A stretch of DNA of 64,000 nt. Source: Lachnospiraceae bacterium. GTDB taxonomy: Bacteria > Bacillota > Clostridia > Lachnospirales > Lachnospiraceae. The position numbers and the translations under genes were made by a program. The stretch is from the NCBI GenBank assembly GCA_017509985.1, contig JAFWOE010000050.1:1-64000 (forward strand), written 5' to 3'. This document shows positions 52,987-61,810 of this stretch, piece by piece. Position 1 is the first letter of the stretch, and every line of letters starts with the position of its first letter. Under the pieces are notes generated by a model, which saw only the letters and a list, made by a program, of their open reading frames with translations, was not told the origin of the DNA and ran no database searches.

Positions 52987-54090
52987 TCACTCGGAAAGGA
53001 CCGGGATAATGAGCCTGCTGTATGCAAAAAAAGCTGCAGGGATCGCGATCTCATCGATCAGTGTACGGATCGGAACGAAAAGATATCCTTCGGGCAAAAC
53101 AGGAGGTATGGAATTTAAGATGCGTACCTCATAGCCGGTCATTTCCCAGATGCGGTGGCTGAAGACGTGCCTGGCCGGTCCTGCAGGTTTAATATCTGAA
53201 ACATCGAATCCAAAAGAAGAGCAGTATCGCACTGCCTCTTCTTTTTTTAATGTTCCTTCCGTATTGGGAAACTCGTACAATCCGGCAAGCAGGCCTTTTC
53301 TGTCACGGCGGTGAAGAAGCACAAGATCGTCTGCAAGGATCAGAAAAACGGTTTTATGATCCACGAGCTTTTCTGACTTTTCTCTTGCTTTGGGGATCTC
53401 ATCCTGAAGCCCCTTTTTCTTTGTCTCACAGAATCCTGCGAAGGGGCAGTCATTGCAGAGGGGAGCGCCGTTCGGAAGGCAGATCGTGGCGCCGATATCC
53501 ATCAGGGCCTGGTTCATATCGCCGGGACGGTCTTTGGGCAGAACACTTAAAAAGGCGTTTTCCGCCAGCTTTTTGGCCGCGGCAGTGCGGATGTCCTCCC
53601 GGTAAGCCGCAAGGCGGGCATAGACACGCAGAAGGTTCCCGTCCACGGAAGGGATGCGGACCTGGTACGCGATCGATGCGATCGCCGCCGCAGTATAGGC
53701 TCCGATCCCGGAAAGCTTTTCAAGCCTGGCCGGATCTGATGGAATGACACCGTTATGATCCTGCATGATCTGTATGGCAGCTTTCTGCATGTTGCGGACG
53801 CGGGAATAATAGCCGAGGCCTTCCCACAGCTTTAAAAGCCGTTCTTCCGGGACTTCTGCCAGGGTGCGGACATCTGGGAGTTCTTTCATAAAACGTTCGT
53901 AATAAGGGATGACCGTATCCACGCGGGTCTGCTGGAGCATGATCTCGGAAACCCACACATGATACGGCGTGGGGTCTTCCCGCCAGGGAAGAAAACGCCG
54001 GTGGGCGTCGTACCAGTCTAACAGCAGGCCGGTCATATCCGCAGGCAGTTCAGGCACAGATTCGATTGGCTTTGACACAGATTCGTTCAT
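52987..54090 (-). CDS. mutY: A/G-specific adenine glycosylase
   Basis: A 367-residue MutY that removes adenine mispaired with 8-oxoguanine. LPWREDPTPYHVWVSEIMLQ holds the catalytic Glu region, the helix-hairpin-helix is LSGIGAYTAAAIASIAY with the catalytic Asp in SVDGNLLRVYARL, and the [4Fe-4S] ligands are CLPNGAPLCNDCPFAGFC. The C-terminal third (residues 240-367) is the NUDIX-like 8-oxoG recognition domain. The length is normal. It stands alone on the minus strand, converging on yitT. Confidence 0.96.
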   Translation of the reverse strand: MNESVSKPIESVPELPADMTGLLLDWYDAHRRFLPWREDPTPYHVWVSEIMLQQTRVDTVIPYYERFMKELPDVRTLAEVPEERLLKLWEGLGYYSRVRNMQKAAIQIMQDHNGVIPSDPARLEKLSGIGAYTAAAIASIAYQVRIPSVDGNLLRVYARLAAYREDIRTAAAKKLAENAFLSVLPKDRPGDMNQALMDIGATICLPNGAPLCNDCPFAGFCETKKKGLQDEIPKAREKSEKLVDHKTVFLILADDLVLLHRRDRKGLLAGLYEFPNTEGTLKKEEAVRYCSSFGFDVSDIKPAGPARHVFSHRIWEMTGYEVRILNSIPPVLPEGYLFVPIRTLIDEIAIPAAFFAYSRLIIPVLSE

Positions 54091-54184
54091 GCCAAAAGTA
54101 TAGCCTGAGCGGGAGGGATTTTCAAGAAGACAGCCTGGTGGCGTGAAAATAAGAACCTGTCAGCTTCCGCCGCCGGGATCATTT

Positions 54185-54922
54185 TCAGCCCGCAACAAAA
54201 CTCTTAACAACGCCGAAAAACTCACGCAGCATGTTGTTCGGAAGGTAAAGAGGCGTGGACGGAGCCGGAATACCGTAGACATCCGACAAGCCTGCCTTTT
54301 TTGCCAGACGCAGAGCGCGATACATATGGAAGTTGTTGCTGATGATCCCGACACTTTCTTTTTTTGCATCAAACAGCTTCATGCTGTAGGAAATGTTCTG
54401 TTTTGTATCCAGCGCCTGATCTTCCAAAATGATCCGGCCTTCGTTTATACCCCGTGAGATAAGGTAGCGGCGCATTCCTTCCGCTTCGGAGAACGGCTCA
54501 TTCGGACCTTTTGCCCCGGTCACGATGCAGACGGTAGCCGGGTTCTCCTGAAGATAATCAAAAGCTTCATCCAGACGGTGCTTAAGAACCACGCTGGGAC
54601 CGGATTCGTAAACCTGTGCCCCGAGGACGATGATCACGTCCAGGTCTTTTTTTGAAGTATCTTTAAAGCCTGTCAGGATAAGTGCTTCTACGAAGAAAAA
54701 TAACCCGAGGAAAACGATGAGGATTAGGATAAGCATAGTCTTAAGCGCTTTCGGAAGCCTTTTCCATCTGCCGCGCCCGGAAAACAGTGCGCAGGCTAAA
54801 CATAGTGCGCAAAGAAGGAACCAGACAATAAAAAAACCGGTACCGGAGCCGGTCAGAAAAACCAGGATCCCGTAAATAAAACAAAGAACTGCCAGAATGG
54901 ACCAGAAAATTCGAAACTTCAT
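54185..54922 (-). CDS. YdcF/SanA-like DUF218 membrane protein
   Basis: A 245-residue protein with three hydrophobic helices in the first 85 residues and a DUF218 domain after them: DVIIVLGAQVYESGPSVVLK, VTGAKGPNEPFSEAEGMRRYL, LEDQALDTKQNISYSMKL and IISNNFHMYRAL. The family is linked to envelope maintenance but its reaction is not known. ATG 54922 lies 6 nt after a TATAAT and has no RBS, suggesting a leaderless transcript. Confidence 0.88.
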   Translation of the reverse strand: MKFRIFWSILAVLCFIYGILVFLTGSGTGFFIVWFLLCALCLACALFSGRGRWKRLPKALKTMLILILIVFLGLFFFVEALILTGFKDTSKKDLDVIIVLGAQVYESGPSVVLKHRLDEAFDYLQENPATVCIVTGAKGPNEPFSEAEGMRRYLISRGINEGRIILEDQALDTKQNISYSMKLFDAKKESVGIISNNFHMYRALRLAKKAGLSDVYGIPAPSTPLYLPNNMLREFFGVVKSFVAG

Positions 54923-54928
54923 GAGGGA

Positions 54929-54957
54929 ATTATAGCATAAAAAGGATAGAATCATAA
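54929..54957 (-). promoter_or_regulatory. Promoter abutting the ydcF-like start codon
   Basis: On the minus strand a consensus TATAAT (54929-54934) and a weak TTATGA (54952-54957) are 17 bp apart. The predicted transcription start falls on the A of ATG 54922, leaving no 5' leader. Confidence 0.5.
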
Positions 54958-55015
54958 ACAGGGAATGGTGTATTATTAACCTGTAGCCGGAAGGACAAAA
55001 GGATCAGGAGTGAAG

Positions 55016-55585
55016 ATGACCGATTTGAATGCGCTTCCCTGCGAAGTGACCTGCCAAAACAGCAAAGGCCAAAAACTGAAAACAGAACTGAGACTTTGTA
55101 CACATAAGGACCTTCCAAGGATCCTGAAGCTTCAGGAGTTGGTTTTGAACAGGATGCCGGATAAAGATCAGTTTGTTTGGACACCAGATGTGGAGATCGA
55201 AGAGTCTTTGGCGGAGGATTGCTGTATCGGAGCTTTTCATGCGGGCAGGCTGGTACTGTTTGCCCTGATGATCAAAAACCGCGTTTCTCCCAGAAACCTC
55301 GGTTATGCACTGGGTTATGATGAGGACAGGCTGAAGAAAACAGTGACTTACGACACGACTTTTGTGGATCCGGATTACCGGGGATACGGCCTGCAGTATC
55401 TTGCGATCGGTATCATGGATCGTCTTGCCGTTAAGATCGGAGCAGCGGAGGCGCTTGCCACGATCTCGCCGGAGAATTCATACAGTTTACATAATGCAAT
55501 GATCAAAGGGTTTGCCGTTGCAGCAAAAAAGGAAATGTACGGCGGTTATGAGCGGTTCATACTGCGGAAAGTGTTGGATGATTGA
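55016..55585 (+). CDS. GNAT-family N-acetyltransferase
   Basis: A 189-residue acetyltransferase fold. The acetyl-CoA-binding motif A is TTFVDPDYRGYGLQYLAIG at about residues 120-138, and ENSYSLHNAMIKGFAV follows. The target is unknown. ATG 55016 follows AGGAG at 7 nt; GTG 55010 is in frame but has no spacing for an RBS. It starts a run of closely spaced genes that reaches 58530. Confidence 0.88.
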   Translation: MTDLNALPCEVTCQNSKGQKLKTELRLCTHKDLPRILKLQELVLNRMPDKDQFVWTPDVEIEESLAEDCCIGAFHAGRLVLFALMIKNRVSPRNLGYALGYDEDRLKKTVTYDTTFVDPDYRGYGLQYLAIGIMDRLAVKIGAAEALATISPENSYSLHNAMIKGFAVAAKKEMYGGYERFILRKVLDD

Positions 55586-55588
55586 ACT

Positions 55589-55999
55589 ATGGTCCGGCCG
55601 ATCGTAAAAGATATCATGTTCTTAAGCCGGAGATCCGAACCGGCAACAGCAGAAGATCTGCAGATCGCTAAAGATCTTAAGGATACGCTGGCGGCGCACA
55701 GGGAAAGCTGTGTCGGCATGGCGGCGAACATGATCGGATATTCGAAAAACATCATTATAGTTTCTCTGGGATTTGCGGATCTGGTGATGCTGAATGCCAA
55801 GATCACAAAAAGATCCGGATCCTATGAAACACAAGAAGGCTGCCTTTCTCTGACCGGTACCCGTAAAACGATACGGTATCAGAAGATCACGGTAGAGTAT
55901 CAGGACATGCAGATGAAAGAGCATACGCAGGATTTCTCCGGCTGGTCCGCGCAGATCATCCAGCATGAGATCGACCACTGCAGCGGGGTGATCATTTAA
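55589..55999 (+). CDS. Peptide deformylase-like protein with altered motif I
   Basis: A 136-residue protein of the deformylase family. Motif II EGCLS and motif III QHEIDHCSG, which bind the metal, are intact. Motif I, normally GxGLAAPQIG, is VGMAANMIG, so the catalytic Gln is replaced by Met. It is also shorter than the usual 150-190 residues. It is probably a secondary deformylase or a relative with another substrate, rather than the essential enzyme. It starts 3 nt after the GNAT stop. Confidence 0.85.
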   Translation: MVRPIVKDIMFLSRRSEPATAEDLQIAKDLKDTLAAHRESCVGMAANMIGYSKNIIIVSLGFADLVMLNAKITKRSGSYETQEGCLSLTGTRKTIRYQKITVEYQDMQMKEHTQDFSGWSAQIIQHEIDHCSGVII

Positions 56000-56060
56000 C
56001 AGACGGAGAAAAGAATAATACTTTGTGAAGTATGACTGAAACAATGACTGGAAAAAACCA

Positions 56061-56276
56061 ATGGAAGAATTCAGAATAATAAGAATAGAAGAGGACATTG
56101 ACTACGGCTGTGAAGAGCGGCCGGATGGCGCGCCGGTCATGGCTGTTTTGACGATCCGGAATAGGGCCGGAGAGGAGCAGGTCGTCCGCTATCCGGACAA
56201 AGAGCTTTACAGAATGGGGGTCAGCGAAGGAGACCGGATCTTTTGGGATCCGAAAACCGGAGGGATTACGAAATAA
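56061..56276 (+). CDS. Small conserved-looking protein of unknown function
   Basis: A 71-residue acidic soluble protein with no signal, helix or cysteine motif (one Cys at residue 17). IEEDIDYGCEERPDGAPVMAV and VSEGDRIFWDPKTG suggest a small beta-barrel. It lies between the deformylase-like gene and the acetyltransferase on the same strand. The RBS is weak (GACTGGAAAAAACC). I recognise no family. Confidence 0.65.
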   Translation: MEEFRIIRIEEDIDYGCEERPDGAPVMAVLTIRNRAGEEQVVRYPDKELYRMGVSEGDRIFWDPKTGGITK

Positions 56277-56294
56277 CGGATAAGGAGCAGACTT

Positions 56295-56864
56295 ATGGAC
56301 CTGAAAGAATTACTGGATTACTTTAACAAAAGCGACACCATCGGCGAAGACGCCGAAAAGATCGCCCTGATGAGGCAGTACTGCCGTGAGGCTCAGAAGA
56401 TCACCATGGAGATCAATACGCGGTTTCACGAGCCGGAAGAACTGCAGGAGCTGTTCTCAAAGCTGATCGGCAAACCGGTGGATGAAGGGTTTGGCCTGTT
56501 TCCGCCGTTCTATACGGATTTCGGCAAGAATATCACGGTCGGCAGAAACGTATTTATCAATGCGGACTGCAAGTTTCAGGATCAGGGAGGCATAACCATC
56601 GGTGACGGGGCTTTGATCGGCCACGGCGTCGTGCTAGCAACGCTGAATCACGATATGGATCCGGCAAAAAGGCAGCAGCTGCATCCCGGCCCGATCATGA
56701 TCGGAAAGGGCGTCTGGATCGGGGCGAATGCCGTTGTCACTGCCGGCGTTACGATCGGGGATAATGCAGTGGTTGCAGCAGGAGCGGTCGTTACAAAGGA
56801 CGTTCCAGCGAATACAGTGGTCGGCGGTGTTCCGGCGAGAATCATAAAGGAGCTTGAGTATTAG
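56295..56864 (+). CDS. Maltose/galactoside O-acetyltransferase-like hexapeptide protein
   Basis: A 189-residue left-handed beta-helix acetyltransferase. The N-terminal helical part (residues 1-60) is followed by hexapeptide repeats from [14 protein letters not shown] to [14 protein letters not shown]. The catalytic His is in ATLNHD near residue 117. It would move an acetyl group from acetyl-CoA to a sugar as a trimer. AAGGAG precedes ATG 56295. The length is normal. Confidence 0.93.
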   Translation: MDLKELLDYFNKSDTIGEDAEKIALMRQYCREAQKITMEINTRFHEPEELQELFSKLIGKPVDEGFGLFPPFYTDFGKNITVGRNVFINADCKFQDQGGITIGDGALIGHGVVLATLNHDMDPAKRQQLHPGPIMIGKGVWIGANAVVTAGVTIGDNAVVAAGAVVTKDVPANTVVGGVPARIIKELEY

Positions 56865-56870
56865 AAAACA

Positions 56871-57731
56871 ATGAGAAGCAGAAAATGGGTCTGCCTGACA
56901 GGGATCGTGCTGATGATCATGACGGCAGGCTGTACAGAAAAAGCAGAAGTGAATACTCCGGCTGCCATCGGCAGTATAACAGCACAGGAGAATACCCCGG
57001 CTGCCTCAGACACTGTAACCCCGGAAGAGACGAAAGAAGAGGCCGGCTGGAAGCACATCAGCCAGGATGAGGCGAAGAGGATCATGGCGGAAGAAGCCGG
57101 CTTTATTATTTTAGACGTCCGTTCCAGGCAGGAATATGACGAAGGACATATTCCGGGCGCAGTCTGTATTCCGAACGAGACGATCGGTGAAAAAGAGATC
57201 CCGGAGCTGCCGGATAAGGATCAGACTATTCTGGTATACTGCAGGAGCGGACGAAGAAGCAAGGCAGCCTCCGAAAAACTGGCGGCGCTCGGTTATACAG
57301 GCGTACTGGAATTTGGAGGGATTCTGGACTGGACCGGTGAGATCGTGACGGAAGAAGGATCTTCAAACGGGGTACTGCAGCTGACTCTCTCCGGTCGGGA
57401 GATCCCGGTCGTATGGGAAGAAAATGCTTCTGTTGAAGCACTGAAAGCCCTTGCATACGAAAACGGACTGAGCGTCTCTTTATCCCCTTACGGCGGATTT
57501 GAGCAGGTCGGCCCTCTCGGGAAGGAGATCGTACGGGAGGATACCGAGATCACTTCCTCGCCCGGCGACATTATGCTGTATGCCGGGGACCAGATCGTGC
57601 TGTTTTACGGGTCCAATACGTGGGCATATACGAAGCTGGGGCACATCGATCTTGCAGAAGATGAGCTGGAAAAGCTGCTCGGCGGCGAGCATGTGGATCT
57701 GACATTAACAACCGTGAAAGAAAGTGAATAA
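56871..57731 (+). CDS. Rhodanese/cyclophilin-like fusion lipoprotein
   Basis: A 286-residue lipoprotein. The signal ends in the lipobox TAGC (Cys22). Residues 60-165 form a rhodanese domain with DVRSRQEYDEGHIPGAVCIP and the active-site loop YCRSGRRSK. Residues 165-286 (LTLSGREIPVVWEENASVEAL, LSPYGGFEQVGPLG, YAGDQIVLFYGSNTWAYTKLG) resemble the bacterial cyclophilin-like fold. The pair would sit on the outer face of the membrane; rhodanese suggests persulfide chemistry, the second domain ligand binding. It starts 6 nt after the acetyltransferase gene. Confidence 0.88.
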   Translation: MRSRKWVCLTGIVLMIMTAGCTEKAEVNTPAAIGSITAQENTPAASDTVTPEETKEEAGWKHISQDEAKRIMAEEAGFIILDVRSRQEYDEGHIPGAVCIPNETIGEKEIPELPDKDQTILVYCRSGRRSKAASEKLAALGYTGVLEFGGILDWTGEIVTEEGSSNGVLQLTLSGREIPVVWEENASVEALKALAYENGLSVSLSPYGGFEQVGPLGKEIVREDTEITSSPGDIMLYAGDQIVLFYGSNTWAYTKLGHIDLAEDELEKLLGGEHVDLTLTTVKESE

Positions 57732-58530
57732 GAAGATCGATACAAAAACAGAAGCAGGTGCTTCCCGGATACGCAGGACGCCGAAAAACGTCCATGACCC
57801 CGCGGCAGCCGCAGGGGTTTTAAGAATTGCGCGCTCTTATCTGGAAAATGCAAAAAGCCTGATCTATTCTTACGGCAGCAGGACTTTCCTGTCCGGATAT
57901 GATCTGCATGAGACGGAGTTTGGCGGACGCGGGAATATCGACTGTTCCACCTTTATCCTTCTAGTCCTTGCCGGGGTGCCGTACGATCAAAGCCCATATA
58001 AAAAAGGGACGGCAAAGGGGCTTATGCTTCATCCCCTCGCGGATCTCGACTTTTCCTGCTTCAAAGAAATACCGGATAAGTATACCGGGATTGCAGAGCG
58101 AATCGGCCGGCCCTATCTGGCTGGACCAAAAGGTCTGGATCTGGACAAGGCGAAAGAACTTGGGATCACAATAGAGATGCTGAAGGAAGAAATACTCCAA
58201 ACCGGTATGATAAGAAGATCCGTATCCCTTGCGATACAGTTTTTAAAAAAAGATGAATGCTTTTTGAATCCAGACTGCAGACAGCCCGGGGACCTTGTGT
58301 TTTTCCGATCTTCGGAATTCTTTGTGGATGAAACCTCCGATTTCGCAAAAGAAACCGATATTTCCCATGTCGGGATCATCAGTGAAGGTACAAGCCTTAT
58401 GATCAACAGCTCCGGCTATCTGGACCGGCAGCGTGCACAGGAAGAGAACCTGCCAGCTGTTTCGCTTACGCCTGTTTTCGGCAGGAGAAAGCCGGCCTTT
58501 TTTGCAAGACCGGCGTATAGACAGCTGTAA
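57724..58530 (+). CDS. NlpC/P60-type peptidase-like protein
   Basis: A 268-residue protein resembling NlpC/P60 amidases. The catalytic Cys region is GNIDCSTFILLVLAGVPY and the His region DISHVGIISEG, with QPGDLVFFRSSEF between them. There is no clear signal peptide, so it may act inside the cell or be released differently. A 40-residue insert around residues 120-165 is unusual. GTG 57724 overlaps the end of the rhodanese gene by 8 nt. Confidence 0.8.
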   Translation: MNKKIDTKTEAGASRIRRTPKNVHDPAAAAGVLRIARSYLENAKSLIYSYGSRTFLSGYDLHETEFGGRGNIDCSTFILLVLAGVPYDQSPYKKGTAKGLMLHPLADLDFSCFKEIPDKYTGIAERIGRPYLAGPKGLDLDKAKELGITIEMLKEEILQTGMIRRSVSLAIQFLKKDECFLNPDCRQPGDLVFFRSSEFFVDETSDFAKETDISHVGIISEGTSLMINSSGYLDRQRAQEENLPAVSLTPVFGRRKPAFFARPAYRQL

Positions 58531-58560
58531 AAATGCAGCGGTGATGTCCTTGCGGAGTGA

Positions 58561-60099
58561 TCAGGCCAGTTCCACTAAGCTTTTCTCCAGATCAGGATTG
58601 ATCTTTACCGGGAAGGAGATCCGATCCAGTATATCTTTTTTCAGATCGATCCCGGGGTAGACTTCCGTAAGAACGAGACCTTCTTTGCCCAGGCGGAAAA
58701 CGCATCGTTCGGTGATATAAAGTACCTCCTGGCCAATCTCATGGGCGTTTACCGCCGCAAAGCTCACAGCACGGACGTTTTCGACAAACTTCGGAATCTT
58801 TCCCTCTTTCAGGATACGGACTTTGCCGTAGGCCTCTTTTACTTCCAGACCTCCTGCGGAAAAAGCCATGGCAAAGACGACTTTCTTTGCGGTCTGGGTG
58901 ATGTTCGCAAAACCGCCGATCCCGGCCAGCTTTCCCGGACTGTAATGCGAGTTCGCATTGCCGTAACGGTCCACCTCCATAGCACCGACATAACAAAGAT
59001 CCAGTCCGCCGCCATCGTAGAAATCAAACATCTGTGCCGCGTTGATCACGCAGTGTGCGCCGACGGCCGAGCCGAAAGCTTTTCCTGCGGCAGGCATACC
59101 GCCGATCGCCCCGTCCTCCACAGTCAGGGTAACTCTGCCGAGCAGGTTCCTTTTTGCCGCCTCGACACCGACTTCTTCCGGTATTCCGATCCCGATATTT
59201 ACAACTGCGCCGGGATGGAGTTCCCGAACAGCCCTTTTGGCGATGATCGCACGGATCGCATCCGTATTGACCGTGCCGTGTGTGAGGACAAATTCGGTGG
59301 TCTCATCAGGAGTCATGAACCGGTCACCGGTATAGGCCGGCTCCACTTCATCCAGCCCTAGGATCGGCACCTGGTCCGGGCAGATAACGATATAATCGAC
59401 AAACGCTCCGGGAATGATGCATTCCCAGGGGCGGCGCTTTTCCGTGAATCCGCCGACCTGGACGATCACTTTGCCGCCGTTCCTGCGGACAGCCTGGACC
59501 AGGGAGAGAGCATCCAGGGTACAGCTTTCTTTTTCAAATGTAATGTTGCCGAAACGGTCGCAGCTGCTTCCTTTGATCAGGGCAATGTCAAATTTCGGGA
59601 TTTTGTACTTCAGAAAGCGTTCTCCGTCGATCGTGATCTCGCCGACCCAGTCTTCTGAGGCCTTTTCATTGAGTTTGCTTCCGCCGAAGATGGGATCCAC
59701 AAAAAGGTTCCGGCCGCCGGAGGTGATGTAATACTCACTGCCTCTTGCGGCTTCGCGGACCATATGGCTCATGGCGCCGAACGGAAGATTATAGCCGGCG
59801 ATCCGGTTCTCCAGCACCATTTCGATCGTTCCGGGCATCGAAGCATAATGGCTGAGCATCACACTTTTAACCCCGCCGCTGGTAATGATCCTTTCACAGC
59901 CGGAGGCTTTTTCCCAGTTGCCGAAGGCCGCTTCACAGAAGAGTGTCAGATTGCCTGGCTCTCCGGTAATATCAAAGCGGTCTGCGAGAGCGCCGAGCAA
60001 CTCTTCCGGATTGGCAAGCGTTAAAAAGGCGTTGATCCCTATGAAATCACCGTTTTGAATCACGGAAACCGCTTCCTGCGCAGAAACATATTCGGCCAT
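58561..60099 (-). CDS. Acyl-CoA:acetate/3-ketoacid CoA-transferase (fused alpha-beta)
   Basis: A 512-residue family I CoA-transferase with both halves in one chain, like YdiF and propionate CoA-transferase. The oxyanion glycines are in NIGIGIPEEVG, and the catalytic Glu is in TVEDGAIGG near residue 333. It moves CoA between short-chain acids, as in butyrate or propionate metabolism. ATG 60099 follows AAGGAGG. It stands alone, with 259 nt of sequence to the divergent DUF937 gene. No partner dehydratase or dehydrogenase is adjacent. Confidence 0.95.
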   Translation of the reverse strand: MAEYVSAQEAVSVIQNGDFIGINAFLTLANPEELLGALADRFDITGEPGNLTLFCEAAFGNWEKASGCERIITSGGVKSVMLSHYASMPGTIEMVLENRIAGYNLPFGAMSHMVREAARGSEYYITSGGRNLFVDPIFGGSKLNEKASEDWVGEITIDGERFLKYKIPKFDIALIKGSSCDRFGNITFEKESCTLDALSLVQAVRRNGGKVIVQVGGFTEKRRPWECIIPGAFVDYIVICPDQVPILGLDEVEPAYTGDRFMTPDETTEFVLTHGTVNTDAIRAIIAKRAVRELHPGAVVNIGIGIPEEVGVEAAKRNLLGRVTLTVEDGAIGGMPAAGKAFGSAVGAHCVINAAQMFDFYDGGGLDLCYVGAMEVDRYGNANSHYSPGKLAGIGGFANITQTAKKVVFAMAFSAGGLEVKEAYGKVRILKEGKIPKFVENVRAVSFAAVNAHEIGQEVLYITERCVFRLGKEGLVLTEVYPGIDLKKDILDRISFPVKINPDLEKSLVELA

Positions 60100-60358
60100 A
60101 GATCCCTCCTTACCCGGATATTTGTTTTCAACTGATTTTCCGGTTTTGAGATGATTCGGTTATTGCGGGAGACGCGGGTGGTGATTCCGGAAAAGATCAG
60201 ATATAAACTGAACCAATTTTACTGCATTAAACAGCGGCTTTCAAGATCAGAAAAATCGCAGGTAGAGAAGAAAAAGGTATATCATTCCGGCAGAATCAGT
60301 TATAATAAATGTAGTTTTTCAGATTTCACTCTAAAACATAAAAAAAGGAGATACAAGT

Positions 60359-60967
60359 ATGAACCTGATCAATTTTCTTATGGACTCCATGTCCGATGAT
60401 TCTTCTGTAGACGCACTGGCGGAAAAAGCAGGAACGACGAAAAAACAGACCTCTTCGCTGTTATCAATTGCACTTCCGCTGCTGATCCAGTATATGACGC
60501 AGAACGCTTCTTCACAGAGCGGAGCACTGTCCCTGGCGAACGCGTTGACGCAGCATACCGACACTTCTTCCATGATGCAGCAGTTCAGCAACGCAGATTC
60601 CCAGGATGGAAACGCGATCATTTCCCACATCCTTGGGGCGGATTCCGATAATGTTGTCGGTTCGCTGGCACAGCAGACCGGAATGGGCAATGAACAGGTT
60701 ATCAATGTTCTCGGGAACATGGCTCCCGGAATGATGAGCGGTCTTTCCGCTGCAGCAACGTCGGCACAGGCTCAACAGCAGCAGGCAGACTCTTTTGATT
60801 TTTCCGACCTGATGGGCTCCTTTGGAGCGCCTCAGGCATCTGCAGGAAGCACAGGGGGGATCGGCAGCCTTTTCAGCAGCCTTTTCGGGGGCGGCTCCTC
60901 TGTCGACCTGAACAGCGGCAATGACGGCACGGATCTGTTAAGTTCCCTGCTCGGAATGCTGAAATAA
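60359..60967 (+). CDS. DUF937 protein
   Basis: A 202-residue soluble protein of DUF937. Residues 1-120 hold helical repeats with the family feel (LAEKAGTTKKQTSSLLSIALP and LAQQTGMGNEQVINVLGNMAP), and a Ser/Gly/Gln-rich tail follows. The function is unknown. AAAAGGAG precedes ATG 60359. The 259 nt upstream contains a TATAAT at 60301-60306 but no good -35, and otherwise nothing recognisable. Confidence 0.85.
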   Translation: MNLINFLMDSMSDDSSVDALAEKAGTTKKQTSSLLSIALPLLIQYMTQNASSQSGALSLANALTQHTDTSSMMQQFSNADSQDGNAIISHILGADSDNVVGSLAQQTGMGNEQVINVLGNMAPGMMSGLSAAATSAQAQQQQADSFDFSDLMGSFGAPQASAGSTGGIGSLFSSLFGGGSSVDLNSGNDGTDLLSSLLGMLK

Positions 60968-61002
60968 GAGTATAAAAAAGAGTTTACAGATCCGGGGAAT
61001 CA

Positions 61003-61761
61003 ATGCAGTTATCATTTCAAACATTCCTGATCGTCTGTCCGATGCTTTTTCTGGCAGGCCTGGTCGATTCGATCGGCGGGGGAGGGGGACTGATCTCTCT
61101 CCCCGCCTATCTTTTTGCCGGGCTGCCGATCCATTCCGCGATCGCTACGAATAAGCTTTCTTCCGCCTGCGGCACCTCGCTTTCAACGGTTCGTTATATC
61201 AAAAACCGGCTGGTCAATGCAAGGCTGGCGGTCCCTTCCGTGGCTTTCGCTGTTTTAGGCTCTTCGATCGGGGCAAGGCTTTCCCTCCGGGTGGAAGACC
61301 GGATCCTGAAATATATTCTTTTCGTCGTATTGCCCGTCGCGGCTTTTTTTGTCCTGAACAGGCATCTGTTTCCCGACCACGAAGAGGATAACCTGATCCC
61401 GGACCGGAAAATGCTTCTGACAGCGGTCATCGCGGCATTTGTGATTGGCATCTACGACGGTTTCTACGGCCCCGGCACGGGGACGTTCCTTATCATCGCC
61501 TTTACGGTATTTGCGAAAATGGGCGCGAACCACGCCAACGCGCACACCAAGGTGATCAATCTGACGACAAATGTCACATCGCTGGTGATCTTTCTAATCC
61601 ACGGGCAGGTGCTGATCCCTCTGGGACTGGCGGCTGCTGCCTTTAACATGGCCGGGAACTATATCGGTTCCGGCCTGGTCCTGTCCAGGGGCACGAAAAT
61701 CATACGGCCCGTCATTCTGGTCGTTCTGGCACTTCTGTTTGTAAAGATCCTGCTGGATTGA
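61003..61761 (+). CDS. TSUP-family (TauE/SafE) anion exporter
   Basis: A 252-residue membrane protein with eight or so helices. GLVDSIGGGGGLISLPAYL and IGIYDGFYGPGTGTFLIIAF are the paired family signatures. The family moves sulfite, sulfoacetate or similar anions. It starts 35 nt after DUF937. No sulfonate-utilising genes are nearby, so its substrate is open. Confidence 0.93.
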   Translation: MQLSFQTFLIVCPMLFLAGLVDSIGGGGGLISLPAYLFAGLPIHSAIATNKLSSACGTSLSTVRYIKNRLVNARLAVPSVAFAVLGSSIGARLSLRVEDRILKYILFVVLPVAAFFVLNRHLFPDHEEDNLIPDRKMLLTAVIAAFVIGIYDGFYGPGTGTFLIIAFTVFAKMGANHANAHTKVINLTTNVTSLVIFLIHGQVLIPLGLAAAAFNMAGNYIGSGLVLSRGTKIIRPVILVVLALLFVKILLD

Positions 61762-61810
61762 GAAGAGTAAAAAGTTCCCCGGCCCGGAGTGAGGCCGGAG
61801 AACGTATATT

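Noticed and set aside
60151-60399. An 82-residue gene before DUF937
   Set aside because: No RBS, composition unlike a protein of this genome, and it overlaps the DUF937 RBS and start.
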